A DNA stretch of 5,749 nt from Candidatus Hydrogenedentota bacterium (GCA_012965445.1 DTSJ01000034.1:1-5749); one strand, 5' to 3'. Numbered from the stretch's first letter, positions 1-5,749 are shown. The notes: a model not told the origin generated them from the sequence alone. Translations and numbers: made by a program.

Positions 1-1721
1 GATTCGATGCCTATTCGCATGCGTCGTTCGAATATTCGCTGTCGCGGCATCGGAATCTGACTCGATTGAACGAGGTTGAGATTTTTGTACAGTCATCGTC
101 TGCTGCGGAGCCGGAAACGATCAAAATCAAGAGCGGCGCGTTCAGTTTTACCGAGGACCACGGCGCAGTCAGAAGGACGTTTGACGGGAATTTGGTTTCG
201 GACTGGTCGCGCGACGGCGGCGAGGTTGAAAATCGCCGCAAGCCTATCGCGTGGATGTACGAATTTGACGAGGCAGTCGAGGGGGGAATGAATACGAGTA
301 TAGTAGTCCGGCTGCATTACTTGGGCATCGCGGGAAATGATCGTTCGGCGTTCGGCAGGCTGCGGGTTTCGGCGACGAGTGACAGGCAGCCGAAGATTTC
401 GGCAGAAGTCCACCTTCCTGAGCGCATTGCCTCGGCTAAGCGGGGCAAGCATCTGTTGACCGCGAGAGACAGGCGCGGGATCGTGAACTATTTTACGACG
501 ATTGAGGAATCGCGAGACGATGCGCGGGCGGCACTGCCGGGGAAATATGGCGACAAGCGGAAACTGGAAAGCGGGATGGCGTATACGATGTATACGAAGG
601 CGCTGCCTGTTCCGCGCGAAGTCCGGTTTCTTCCGCGAGGGAACTGGCTGGATGATTCGGGGCCGCTGGTTGAGCCGGGGGCGCCGTCATTTCTACCGCC
701 GTTACGGAGTGAGGGCGGGAGACCTACGCGCCTGGATCTCGCACGCTGGCTGGTGGATGAGCGAAACCCTTTGACGGCCCGCGTGTTTGTGAATCGACTC
801 TGGAAACTTTATTTCGGAACGGGGATTTCTGCAGTGCTGGATGATCTGGGGTCGCAGGGTGAGCCACCGGTACACCCGGAGCTTCTCGACTGGCTTGCGG
901 TTGAGTTTGTGGAGAGCGGCTGGAACGTGAAGCATATCGTAGGGCTAATTCTTGAGTCTTCGGCGTATCGACAGTCTTCGGTCGCGTCAGCGGCGATGCT
1001 GGAGCGCGACCCTTTTAATCGACTCATTGCGCGGCAGTCCAGGTTTCGCTATGAGGCAGAGATGGTTCGCGATGCTGCGCTGTCGGTTTCGGGGCTGCTG
1101 AATGATGCGGTGGGCGGGGCGAGTGTGCGTCCGTATCAACCGGTGGGATATTGGGAAAATCTGAATTTTCCGAAACGCGTTTACAAACACCACGACGATG
1201 ATCGGCAGTATCGGCGGGGTCTGTACGTTCACTGGCAACGGTCGTTTCTGCACCCTAGTATGAAGGCGTTTGATGCGCCGTCGCGGGAAGAATGTGTCGC
1301 AGAGCGCAATATGTCAAATACGCCGATGCAGGCGCTGGCGCTGCTGAATGATCCGAGCTATGTGGAGGCGGCGAAAGCTTTTGCGGAGCGGATTATGGCT
1401 GAGGGCGGCCGCACGACGGATTCAAGGGTGCGTTGGGCGCTACGGCAGGGGATTTTGAGGATGCCTTCGGATGAGGAGGTCTCGATTTTGAGGGATGTGT
1501 ACACGAAGCATCTTGCTGATCCTTTTGTTGTCGAGGAAGAGGTGGTAGAGGAGACGACAGTCGAGGAAGCAGCTTCGGAGGAGAGTGCATCCGAGGAGGA
1601 GACTCCAGAAGAAGTGACGTCCGAGGAGGAGGCGTCGGAGTTTGTGTCACCCGAAGCGGCAGCGTGGACCTCTGTCGCGCGGATAATATTGAATTTGCAT
1701 GAAACGATTACGCGATCCTAG
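1..1721 (+). CDS. DUF1553 (PSD1) domain protein, C-terminal part; 5' end outside window
   Basis: The frame is open from the left edge (first full codon at 3) to TAG at 1719-1721, giving 572 visible residues, so the TTG at 66 is not a real start. Full-length relatives are usually about 800-1100 residues, with an N-terminal cytochrome-c-like domain and DUF1549 (PSCyt2), which would lie upstream. Residues 1-125 look like the beta-sandwich region often found between DUF1549 and DUF1553, ending in the typical GRLRVSAT. The linker RGNWLDDSG starts at residue 212. DUF1553 runs from about 243 to 505: RLDLARWLV, FVNRLWKLYFGTG, HPELLDWLAVEFV, ILESSAYRQS, RFRYEAEMVRDAAL, SVRPYQPVGYW and NTPMQALALLNDP. 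Residues 511-546 are an acidic repeat, followed by the usual C-terminal helix (AAAWTSVARIILNL). Family members are thought to be exported and are encoded beside DUF1501 genes, as here. The function is unknown; a role in breakdown of complex carbon is speculation. Confidence 0.93.
   Translation, partial: FDAYSHASFEYSLSRHRNLTRLNEVEIFVQSSSAAEPETIKIKSGAFSFTEDHGAVRRTFDGNLVSDWSRDGGEVENRRKPIAWMYEFDEAVEGGMNTSIVVRLHYLGIAGNDRSAFGRLRVSATSDRQPKISAEVHLPERIASAKRGKHLLTARDRRGIVNYFTTIEESRDDARAALPGKYGDKRKLESGMAYTMYTKALPVPREVRFLPRGNWLDDSGPLVEPGAPSFLPPLRSEGGRPTRLDLARWLVDERNPLTARVFVNRLWKLYFGTGISAVLDDLGSQGEPPVHPELLDWLAVEFVESGWNVKHIVGLILESSAYRQSSVASAAMLERDPFNRLIARQSRFRYEAEMVRDAALSVSGLLNDAVGGASVRPYQPVGYWENLNFPKRVYKHHDDDRQYRRGLYVHWQRSFLHPSMKAFDAPSREECVAERNMSNTPMQALALLNDPSYVEAAKAFAERIMAEGGRTTDSRVRWALRQGILRMPSDEEVSILRDVYTKHLADPFVVEEEVVEETTVEEAASEESASEEETPEEVTSEEEASEFVSPEAAAWTSVARIILNLHETITRS
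1533..1640 (+). repeat. In-frame 15-base repeat encoding glutamate-rich pentads
   Basis: Seven consecutive 15-base units (1533-1637) each begin with two or three Glu codons and end in small or beta-branched residues; examples are EETTV, EEAAS, EESAS and EEVTS. An eighth unit is only its first Glu codon (1638-1640). Of 36 residues 18 are Glu, and no Lys or Arg is present. The units have diverged in third positions, so this is an old or selected repeat rather than a fresh expansion. It sits between the last DUF1553 helices and the conserved C-terminal helix, where relatives normally have a short linker. Confidence 0.85.
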
Positions 1722-1724
1722 GAG
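1720..1724 (+). promoter_or_regulatory. Ribosome binding site of the DUF1501 gene, overlapping the upstream stop
   Basis: AGGAG ends 9 bases before the ATG at 1734. Its first two bases are the last two of the DUF1553 stop codon TAG (1719-1721). A ribosome finishing the upstream gene would therefore stop on this site, which suggests translational coupling. This also supports ATG 1734 as the start. Confidence 0.8.
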
Positions 1725-1733
1725 ACGCCTGCA

Positions 1734-3164
1734 ATGAACTGGTACGACGAATTGAAACTGCACGAGACGCGGCGTGAATTTTTGAGTCGCTCGGCGAATG
1801 GTGTGGGTACGCTGGCGCTGGCATCGCTGATGAATGCGGGCAAGTTCTCCGGCGCTGTGTATGCTGACGAAAAATGGAAGGGCGTGGTGAATCCGCTGCA
1901 TCATGCTCCGAAGGCGAAGCGCGTAATTCATCTGTATATGGCGGGCGGGCCCTCGCATCTGGAGCTGCTGGATTATAAGCCGAAGCTGGCCGAGATGAAC
2001 GGAAAAGCGATGCCGGAGAGTTTCACGAAAGGACAACCGATCGCGCAGTTACAAGGGAACGCGCTGCGCTGTTTTGGGCCGCAGCATTCATTCAACAAGC
2101 ACGGCGAGTCTCAGCAGGAAATCAGCGATGCACTTCCGCATATCGGCGAAATCGCGGATGAGATTTGCATCGTGCGCTCGATGGTGACGGAACAAATCAA
2201 TCATGATCCCGCGCATACGTTTATGAATACGGGTTCGTCGATTTCGGGACGACCAAGTATGGGTTCGTGGTTTACGTATGGCTTGGGTTCCGGGGCTGAG
2301 AACCTTCCCGGTTTTGTGGTGATGACATCTTTCGGGGGCGGTCAGGACCAGCCGATTTCGACGCGACAGTGGGACAGCGGATTCATTCCGAGCAAGTTTC
2401 AGGGCGTACAGTTTAATTCTAAGGGTGACCCGGTTCATTATGTGAATACGCCTGATGGAATTACGCATGAGCAGCAGGGAGACGTTGTGGCGGCGATCAA
2501 CAAGCTGAATGCCGCGCGGAATTCCCACGTGCATGATCCGGAAATCGATACGCGGATCAGTCAGTATGAGATGGCATTCAAGATGCAGACGAGTGTGCCG
2601 GATTTGGTGGATTTTTCTGATGAGCCGGATCACATTAAAGAGATGTACGGCGCGGAGCGGGTGGACGGCTCGTTTGCTGGGAACTGTTTGCTGGCGCGTC
2701 GGATGGCGGAGCGGGGTGTCCGGTTCATTCAGCTTTATCATCGGGGCTGGGACCATCACGGCGGGGTCAAGAAAGCGATTTCGACGGTGGCGAAACTGGT
2801 TGATCAGCCTTCAGCGGCTTTGATTAAAGATCTGAAGCAACGCGGAATGCTGGACGATACGCTGGTGATCTGGGGTGGCGAATTCGGGCGCACACCCATG
2901 GCGCAGGGCGACGGCCGCGACCACCATATAAAAGGATTTTCACTTTGGATGGCGGGCGGCGGCGTGAAGCCGGGGATTACGTATGGCGCGACCGACGAGC
3001 TTGGTTATAACTCCGTCGAGAATGTTTTCCCTGTGCATGATCTGCACGCGACGATGATGCATCTGTTCGGGATTGACCACAAGCGGCTGACGTTTCGGTC
3101 GCAGGGGCGGGATTATCGGCTGACGGATGTTTTTGGGCATGTCAGGCACGATATTTTGGCTTAG
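1734..3164 (+). CDS. DUF1501 domain protein with Tat signal peptide
   Basis: Complete 476-residue protein of usual family length. The N-terminus has a twin-arginine motif, TRREFLSRS (Arg13-Arg14), a hydrophobic stretch at about 23-36, and a plausible cleavage site after VYA (residue 44), so export of the folded protein by the Tat system is expected. Family motifs follow in order: MAGGPSHLELLDYKP (69-83), NHDPAH (156-161), NLPGFVVM, WDHHGG (339-344), WGGEFGRTP (380-388) and GRDHH (394-398), then AGGGVKPG and GATDELGY. DUF1501 is related to the alkaline phosphatase/sulfatase superfamily; the conserved Asp and His residues could bind metal, but no substrate is known. It lies 12 bases after the DUF1553 gene, the standard arrangement for this pair, and probably shares its transcript. 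It could be a secreted hydrolase; that is inference. Confidence 0.95.
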   Translation: MNWYDELKLHETRREFLSRSANGVGTLALASLMNAGKFSGAVYADEKWKGVVNPLHHAPKAKRVIHLYMAGGPSHLELLDYKPKLAEMNGKAMPESFTKGQPIAQLQGNALRCFGPQHSFNKHGESQQEISDALPHIGEIADEICIVRSMVTEQINHDPAHTFMNTGSSISGRPSMGSWFTYGLGSGAENLPGFVVMTSFGGGQDQPISTRQWDSGFIPSKFQGVQFNSKGDPVHYVNTPDGITHEQQGDVVAAINKLNAARNSHVHDPEIDTRISQYEMAFKMQTSVPDLVDFSDEPDHIKEMYGAERVDGSFAGNCLLARRMAERGVRFIQLYHRGWDHHGGVKKAISTVAKLVDQPSAALIKDLKQRGMLDDTLVIWGGEFGRTPMAQGDGRDHHIKGFSLWMAGGGVKPGITYGATDELGYNSVENVFPVHDLHATMMHLFGIDHKRLTFRSQGRDYRLTDVFGHVRHDILA

Positions 3165-3222
3165 GTGTAGCGGATTCTAACGCGTCGTATCGTACCGGGA
3201 ATTGACGGCGAAAGGGAGTGGA

Positions 3223-3399
3223 ATGATAAGAACCGCCAGGATTGTCATTGTCGTCAGTCTCGCCTTTTCAGCGATGGTAGCCGCTTACGTCGATATTGAA
3301 GATGAAGTCATGAATTGGTGGCGGCTGGAATTGGACCACTACAGTTCTAGTTTGCCTTATAAGAGCGACACCCCTGAATCCAATGAGTATTCGTTTTAG
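3223..3399 (+). CDS. Possible small secreted or membrane-anchored protein (58 aa)
   Basis: ATG 3223 to TAG 3397-3399. The purine-rich GGGAG at 3214-3218 lies 4 bases before the ATG, a slightly short spacing. I prefer this start to the in-frame TTG at 3202, which has no binding site and would place seven extra residues before the signal. The product has a basic start (MIRTAR), a hydrophobic core at about 7-21 (IVIVVSLAFSAMVAA), then an acidic, aromatic tail with a Trp pair and a Ser/Tyr-rich end. VAA before Tyr22 could be a signal peptidase cleavage site; otherwise the segment is a membrane anchor. There is no lipobox cysteine. It begins 58 bases after the DUF1501 stop on the same strand and might be a third gene of that operon. 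I do not recognise a family, and an ORF this short can arise by chance. Confidence 0.4.
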   Translation: MIRTARIVIVVSLAFSAMVAAYVDIEDEVMNWWRLELDHYSSSLPYKSDTPESNEYSF

Positions 3400-3567
3400 G
3401 ATATCCGTGTTCCGAGCTACTTTCCTACGGCTCTTTCGAATGGAAAACCATTTAAGTCGGTCTCGGGGCCATTGTTTCTTTTTTCAAGATTCGTGGTTCA
3501 CCGGAAATGCTCGCCCCGATGCTCTCTCTTTGAGTAAAACACATTTAACGGTCCGAAAGAATTCTGG

Positions 3568-3732
3568 TTATGCCGGTTGCGTGTTCTGTGCCCTATCGCG
3601 GATCCAAGGCTTTCGTGCGATGCGTGGCTCAATAAGGTAAAATTCGTCGACGAACTCCGGAAAACCAGGAGATTGGGCTATTGACTCCATGAGTTCTTCG
3701 GAATATGGTCCTAACCCTCTAACCGAGTCCAC
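3568..3732 (-). CDS. Short open frame of unknown nature, possibly a small gene or gene remnant
   Basis: On the minus strand a frame runs from GTG (3730-3732), with an internal ATG at 3688-3690, to TAA (3568-3570), giving 54 or 40 residues. Neither start has a clear ribosome binding site. The composition is protein-like, unlike the Arg/Ser-rich shadows nearby: it includes GPYSEELMESIAQSPG and PEFVDEFYLIEPRIAR, with balanced acidic, aromatic and hydrophobic residues. A TAG lies just two codons before the GTG. I recognise no family. It may be the degraded end of a lost gene, a true small gene, or chance. Confidence 0.2.
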   Translation of the reverse strand: MDSVRGLGPYSEELMESIAQSPGFPEFVDEFYLIEPRIARKPWIRDRAQNTQPA

Positions 3733-3893
3733 TTTTTGCTATTGTAAAAGGTCGCAAATTGGATTCCAAGAAGGACTTCACAAAACTCCACGCTATACTA
3801 ACTTAACAACTGGTACCATGAACGGGGTTAGACCACTTGAGAGGCAACCGAATGGCGGAACTGCGTAAGAGCAGCCATGCATGCATCTCGGCT

Positions 3894-3929
3894 TAGCGGA
3901 AGCGTCACGCTCAATGGAGGTGTCCGCTA
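3894..3929. other. Imperfect stem-loop downstream of the membrane protein gene
   Basis: Arms TAGCGGA (3894-3900) and TCCGCTA (3923-3929) are perfectly complementary. Directly inside the left arm a second small hairpin, AGCG-TCA-CGCT (3901-3911), can stack on it, leaving an 11-base bulge. It lies 9 bases beyond the stop of the minus-strand membrane gene, where a terminator or mRNA 3' end structure would be expected. There is no T run on either strand, so a standard intrinsic terminator is doubtful. Confidence 0.25.
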
Positions 3930-3938
3930 GTTGTGTTT

Positions 3939-4727
3939 TCAGAGCATTTGGCCGACTAACTTGGCGAATCGACTCATAAACTGAACCATGTCCGCTTTCC
4001 CGACCAGGGTATTGTGTTTGTAGTAAACGAGGGTGTCACCCGTCGACTGCGCGCATACGCCATCTTCTTGCTGGAAAGACTCAATCAGCTCTGGCTTGAA
4101 GAAAGAACGCAGCGACGCTTCGTCGTCCCCGCGCAGGTTGTACTTTTTCGAAAACTCTGGATAGTCGTCAAAATTGATATCGTCTCCCTTGAAAAACTTG
4201 AGTACTCCGTCGCCGAATTGTTCGGGTCGCATAAAGAAAATCGGGAGGTTGAGGCCGGGCGAGTGGTAGATTCCAATTGACTCGCGAATTACTCTCCTGT
4301 TGTTTTGGCTTCCTACCGTATATTGGTGATCCAGCATTGTGAATGTCCCGCCGGAAACTTCCTTATCGACCCTGTTACGCACGAATCCATGACGCTTCGG
4401 AAACTCGACGTTACTGTCCAGGGAATCCTTTATATTCTGCACGACATGTGTAAACTCGAATCCGTTTTCCTCAGCAAAGTCGTGAACCTCTTTTGCGCGT
4501 TCGTAACGCTTCTGTGCCTGGCTTTTGAATATGATCGTCAGGACGAGCGGCACCACGATGGCGAAAGGAACCATTGCGAGCAATGCTATGCCCGCAATGG
4601 AGAGTTCGAATACTCCGATAACGACCATCGCAAGTATGACGGCGATCATCACTACATCCGTGACAAGGACGAAGGTGATGACGAATTTCTCTTGCCGCGA
4701 AAGTTCCGCCTTTGGGATCTCCGATAT
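3939..4727 (-). CDS. Membrane protein of unknown function, probable AUA start
   Basis: The frame ends at TGA (3939-3941). Between the preceding in-frame stop (4767-4769) and a GTG at 4652 there is no ATG. I place the start at ATA (4725-4727) because GGGAGGT (4734-4740, minus strand) lies 6 bases before it, and because the resulting 262-residue protein begins like a natural N-terminus, SEIPKAELSRQEKF from residue 2. GTG 4652 has no binding site and would begin inside the first hydrophobic segment. Two membrane segments are likely, at about 15-40 and 44-67, then a soluble domain of about 195 residues, probably cytoplasmic. Visible motifs are FAEENGFEF, LPIFFMRPEQF (161-171) and DDYPEFSKKYNLRGDDE (187-203). 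From memory this last motif resembles uncharacterised membrane proteins, DUF3137-like in style, of planctomycetes and other bacteria; this is unverified. It follows the SDR gene by 39 bases. Confidence 0.75.
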   Translation of the reverse strand: MSEIPKAELSRQEKFVITFVLVTDVVMIAVILAMVVIGVFELSIAGIALLAMVPFAIVVPLVLTIIFKSQAQKRYERAKEVHDFAEENGFEFTHVVQNIKDSLDSNVEFPKRHGFVRNRVDKEVSGGTFTMLDHQYTVGSQNNRRVIRESIGIYHSPGLNLPIFFMRPEQFGDGVLKFFKGDDINFDDYPEFSKKYNLRGDDEASLRSFFKPELIESFQQEDGVCAQSTGDTLVYYKHNTLVGKADMVQFMSRFAKLVGQML

Positions 4728-4733
4728 GACTCT

Positions 4734-4740
4734 ACCTCCC
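4734..4740 (-). promoter_or_regulatory. Strong Shine-Dalgarno sequence before an AUA codon
   Basis: Read on the minus strand this is GGGAGGT, followed by AGAGTC and then ATA (4727-4725). The 6-base spacer is typical. No ATG, GTG or TTG stands at a suitable distance, so the site decides the start of the membrane protein in favour of ATA, or of an original ATG altered by mutation or sequencing error. Confidence 0.65.
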
Positions 4741-4766
4741 GTCCACCAATACGCTAGCAGGTTTGT

Positions 4767-5525
4767 TTAACCGCATAGTCCTCCGCCGTCTACTGTGAAG
4801 GTTTGGCCTGTGATGTAGTTGCCGGGTTTTGTTGCGAGGAGGATTGCGGTTCCGGCGAGGTCTTCGGGCTCGCCTAGACGACGCAGCGGGTAGGTGGCTT
4901 CGACTTTTTTGGCGCGTACGGGATCTTCCCAGAGGGCTTTGGCGAAGTCGGTCTTGATGAGTCCGGGGGCGATGCCGTTTACGCGAATGTTGTTGGGGCC
5001 GTTCTCGACTGCGAGGCAACGAATGAGCTGGATGTCTGCGCCTTTGGAGATGACATATGCACCGAGATGGGTGCTGCCGCGGTAGGCGCCGACGCTGGAT
5101 ACGATGATGATTGAGCCGTCTTTGCGTTCGGTCATCTCGGGGAGGACCATCTGGCAGAGCCAGTGATTGCTGGTGATGTTGCAGTGCAGCACTTTTTCGA
5201 AAGCGGTGTCTTCTATCGTCGACAGGGAACCGAAATGGGGGTTCACGGCGGCGTTGCACACGAGCGTATGGATGTCGCCGAGCTGCTCGTGGGTCTGCGC
5301 GACGAGATTTTCGAGCTGCTCTTTGTGCGAAATGTTGCAGGGGATGGACACGGCCTTGCCGCCGCCTCTGGAACTGATGTCTTCGGCGACTGCGTCGCAT
5401 ACGTCGCCTTTACGGCTTGAAATCACGACGTTCGCGCCTTGTGCGGCCATGCCTTCGGCGATGGCTTTTCCGATGCCTTTGGAGGAACCGGTGATAAGTA
5501 CGTTTTGGCCTGTCATATCAAACAT
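4767..5525 (-). CDS. Short-chain dehydrogenase/reductase (SDR), DHRS4-like carbonyl reductase type
   Basis: Complete 252-residue classical SDR, the usual length. It begins with the Rossmann dinucleotide motif TGSSKGIG (12-19). Arg38 at the end of the second strand (ISSRK) suggests preference for NADP(H). The structural motif is NAAVNP (91-96), and the catalytic tetrad is Asn116, Ser144, Tyr157 and Lys161 (YVISK). Further family signatures are NIRVNGIAPGLIKT, RRLGEPEDLAGTA and a C-terminal ITGQTFTVDGGG. The NAAVNPxFGS, APGLIKT and RRLGEPED signatures recall DHRS4-type reductases; related bacterial enzymes include 3-oxoacyl-ACP reductase (FabG) and glucose 1-dehydrogenase-like proteins. The carbonyl substrate cannot be told from sequence. 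It is expected in the cytoplasm as an oligomer. ATG 5523-5525 follows AGGAGAC by 5 bases, and that site lies in a predicted hairpin. An ankyrin gene ends 50 bases upstream on the same strand. Confidence 0.95.
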   Translation of the reverse strand: MFDMTGQNVLITGSSKGIGKAIAEGMAAQGANVVISSRKGDVCDAVAEDISSRGGGKAVSIPCNISHKEQLENLVAQTHEQLGDIHTLVCNAAVNPHFGSLSTIEDTAFEKVLHCNITSNHWLCQMVLPEMTERKDGSIIIVSSVGAYRGSTHLGAYVISKGADIQLIRCLAVENGPNNIRVNGIAPGLIKTDFAKALWEDPVRAKKVEATYPLRRLGEPEDLAGTAILLATKPGNYITGQTFTVDGGGLCG

Positions 5526-5530
5526 GAATC

Positions 5531-5558
5531 GTCTCCTGTGGTTTTAAACTGAGGAGAC
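5531..5558 (-). promoter_or_regulatory. Inverted repeat that could mask the SDR ribosome binding site
   Basis: On the minus strand, GTCTCCT (5558-5552) is followed by a 14-base loop and AGGAGAC (5537-5531), which contains the SDR Shine-Dalgarno sequence. In RNA the arms would form seven Watson-Crick pairs plus one outer U-G pair. The hairpin would hold AGGAG paired just ahead of the ATG at 5525. No U run follows, so an intrinsic terminator is unlikely. A protein-binding operator or chance are alternatives. Confidence 0.45.
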
Positions 5559-5575
5559 ATCATGCCATATAGAGG

Positions 5576-5749
5576 CTATGGTTGCGCAACTTTATTGTCG
5601 TAGGACATGGGCTGATAGCCGAACTCGCGTAACAACGCGATGCTTTCCGGTATATCTGTGTGTAGAGGTGTTTTCCCGCGCTCATCCGGGATCATCACAT
5701 CCGCACCGCGCTCCAACAGATAACGCGCAACATTCAATTCCTTACCTAT
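5576..5749 (-). CDS. Ankyrin-repeat protein, C-terminal end; 5' part outside window
   Basis: The minus-strand frame is open from the right edge to TAG (5576-5578) and gives 57 residues. They fit the ankyrin repeat pattern well: NVARYLLERGADVMIPDERG, then KTPLH at 26-30, the characteristic turn and start of a repeat. A last, shortened repeat follows, PESIALLREFGYQP, and the protein ends about 12 residues later with a polar tail. The gene must start beyond the window, so the number of repeats and any other domains are unknown. Ankyrin repeats mediate protein-protein contacts. The stop lies 50 bases before the SDR start on the same strand, so co-transcription is possible. Confidence 0.8.
   Translation of the reverse strand: MGKELNVARYLLERGADVMIPDERGKTPLHTDIPESIALLREFGYQPMSYDNKVAQP

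Larger units (their letters stand above)
3400..3938. other. Gene-poor stretch between two converging gene groups
   Basis: No long frame with protein-like composition fills these 539 bases. The stretch looks more AT-rich than the DUF1553/DUF1501 genes. It contains one short minus-strand frame (3568-3732), a 12-base perfect palindrome TTCGTCGACGAA (3643-3654), a 10-base palindrome ATGCATGCAT (3877-3886) and an imperfect stem-loop (3894-3929). I see no tRNA, no insertion sequence ends and no classical terminator with a T run, although termination of both gene groups would be expected here. Confidence 0.6.

Noticed and set aside
66..1721. TTG at 66 as the start of the DUF1553 protein
   Set aside because: The frame is open to the left edge, the residues before 66 fit the family, and the cytochrome-like and DUF1549 parts are missing. 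The gene is truncated by the window.
2088..2759. 223-residue minus-strand ORF inside the DUF1501 gene
   Set aside because: It is antisense to a clear gene, rich in Arg, His and Ile as expected of a shadow frame, and has no recognisable motif.
3165..3222. Terminator after the DUF1501 gene
   Set aside because: I found no stem followed by a T run in this gap.
3202..3399. TTG 3202 as start of the small ORF
   Set aside because: No ribosome binding site precedes it, while ATG 3223 has a purine-rich site and places the basic residues directly before the hydrophobic core.
3383..3640. 85-residue plus-strand ORF in the intergenic region
   Set aside because: Its composition is Arg, Phe, Ser and Cys-rich without domain-like pattern, it overlaps the small ORF, and no ribosome binding site is visible.
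3877..3886. ATGCATGCAT palindrome
   Set aside because: It is a simple repeat of ATGC and too short to carry meaning alone.
4305..4757. 150-residue plus-strand ORF opposite the membrane protein
   Set aside because: It is antisense to the membrane gene, with a His/Asp/Arg-rich tail typical of the complement of hydrophobic codons.
4732..5400. 222-residue minus-strand ORF overlapping the SDR
   Set aside because: It is an extreme Arg/Pro/Gln-rich shadow of the SDR gene in another frame.
5552..5603. Plus-strand AGGAG followed by ATG at 5562, a possible 13-codon leader peptide
   Set aside because: The AGGAG is explained as one arm of the inverted repeat, the frame overlaps the ankyrin gene end, and no gene follows on the plus strand.

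Overview
The window looks like chromosomal DNA of a planctomycete, or of a related Planctomycetota/Verrucomicrobiota/Lentisphaerota lineage. The main evidence is the plus-strand gene pair: a DUF1549/DUF1553-type (PSCyt2/PSD1) protein followed directly by a Tat-exported DUF1501 protein. This pair is found in large numbers in those phyla. The assignment rests on family recognition by eye; no search was run.

Layout. (1) Positions 1-1721, plus strand: C-terminal 572 residues of a DUF1553 protein whose start lies left of the window. It carries an unusual glutamate-rich five-residue repeat near its end. (2) 1734-3164, plus strand: complete DUF1501 protein, 12 bases downstream and probably translationally coupled, because the upstream stop codon overlaps its Shine-Dalgarno sequence. 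(3) 3223-3399, plus strand: possible small secreted or membrane-anchored protein of 58 residues. (4) 3400-3938: a gene-poor stretch between the two converging gene groups, with one short minus-strand frame of protein-like composition and a weak stem-loop. (5) 3939-4727, minus strand: membrane protein of unknown function that seems to begin at a non-standard AUA codon behind a near-perfect Shine-Dalgarno sequence. (6) 4767-5525, minus strand: complete short-chain dehydrogenase/reductase resembling the DHRS4 type. (7) 5576-5749, minus strand: C-terminal end of an ankyrin-repeat protein running off the right edge.

The minus-strand genes are read ankyrin protein, then SDR, then membrane protein, with gaps of 50 and 39 bases, so they could share a transcript. 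Between the first two lies an inverted repeat whose second arm is the SDR Shine-Dalgarno sequence, which suggests translational control. The DUF1553/DUF1501 pair probably acts together outside the cytoplasm, but its biochemical role is not established. I see no mobile element, CRISPR array, tRNA or rRNA. No clearly new multi-gene system is visible; the points most worth checking are the AUA start, the Shine-Dalgarno-masking hairpin and the 15-base acidic repeat.
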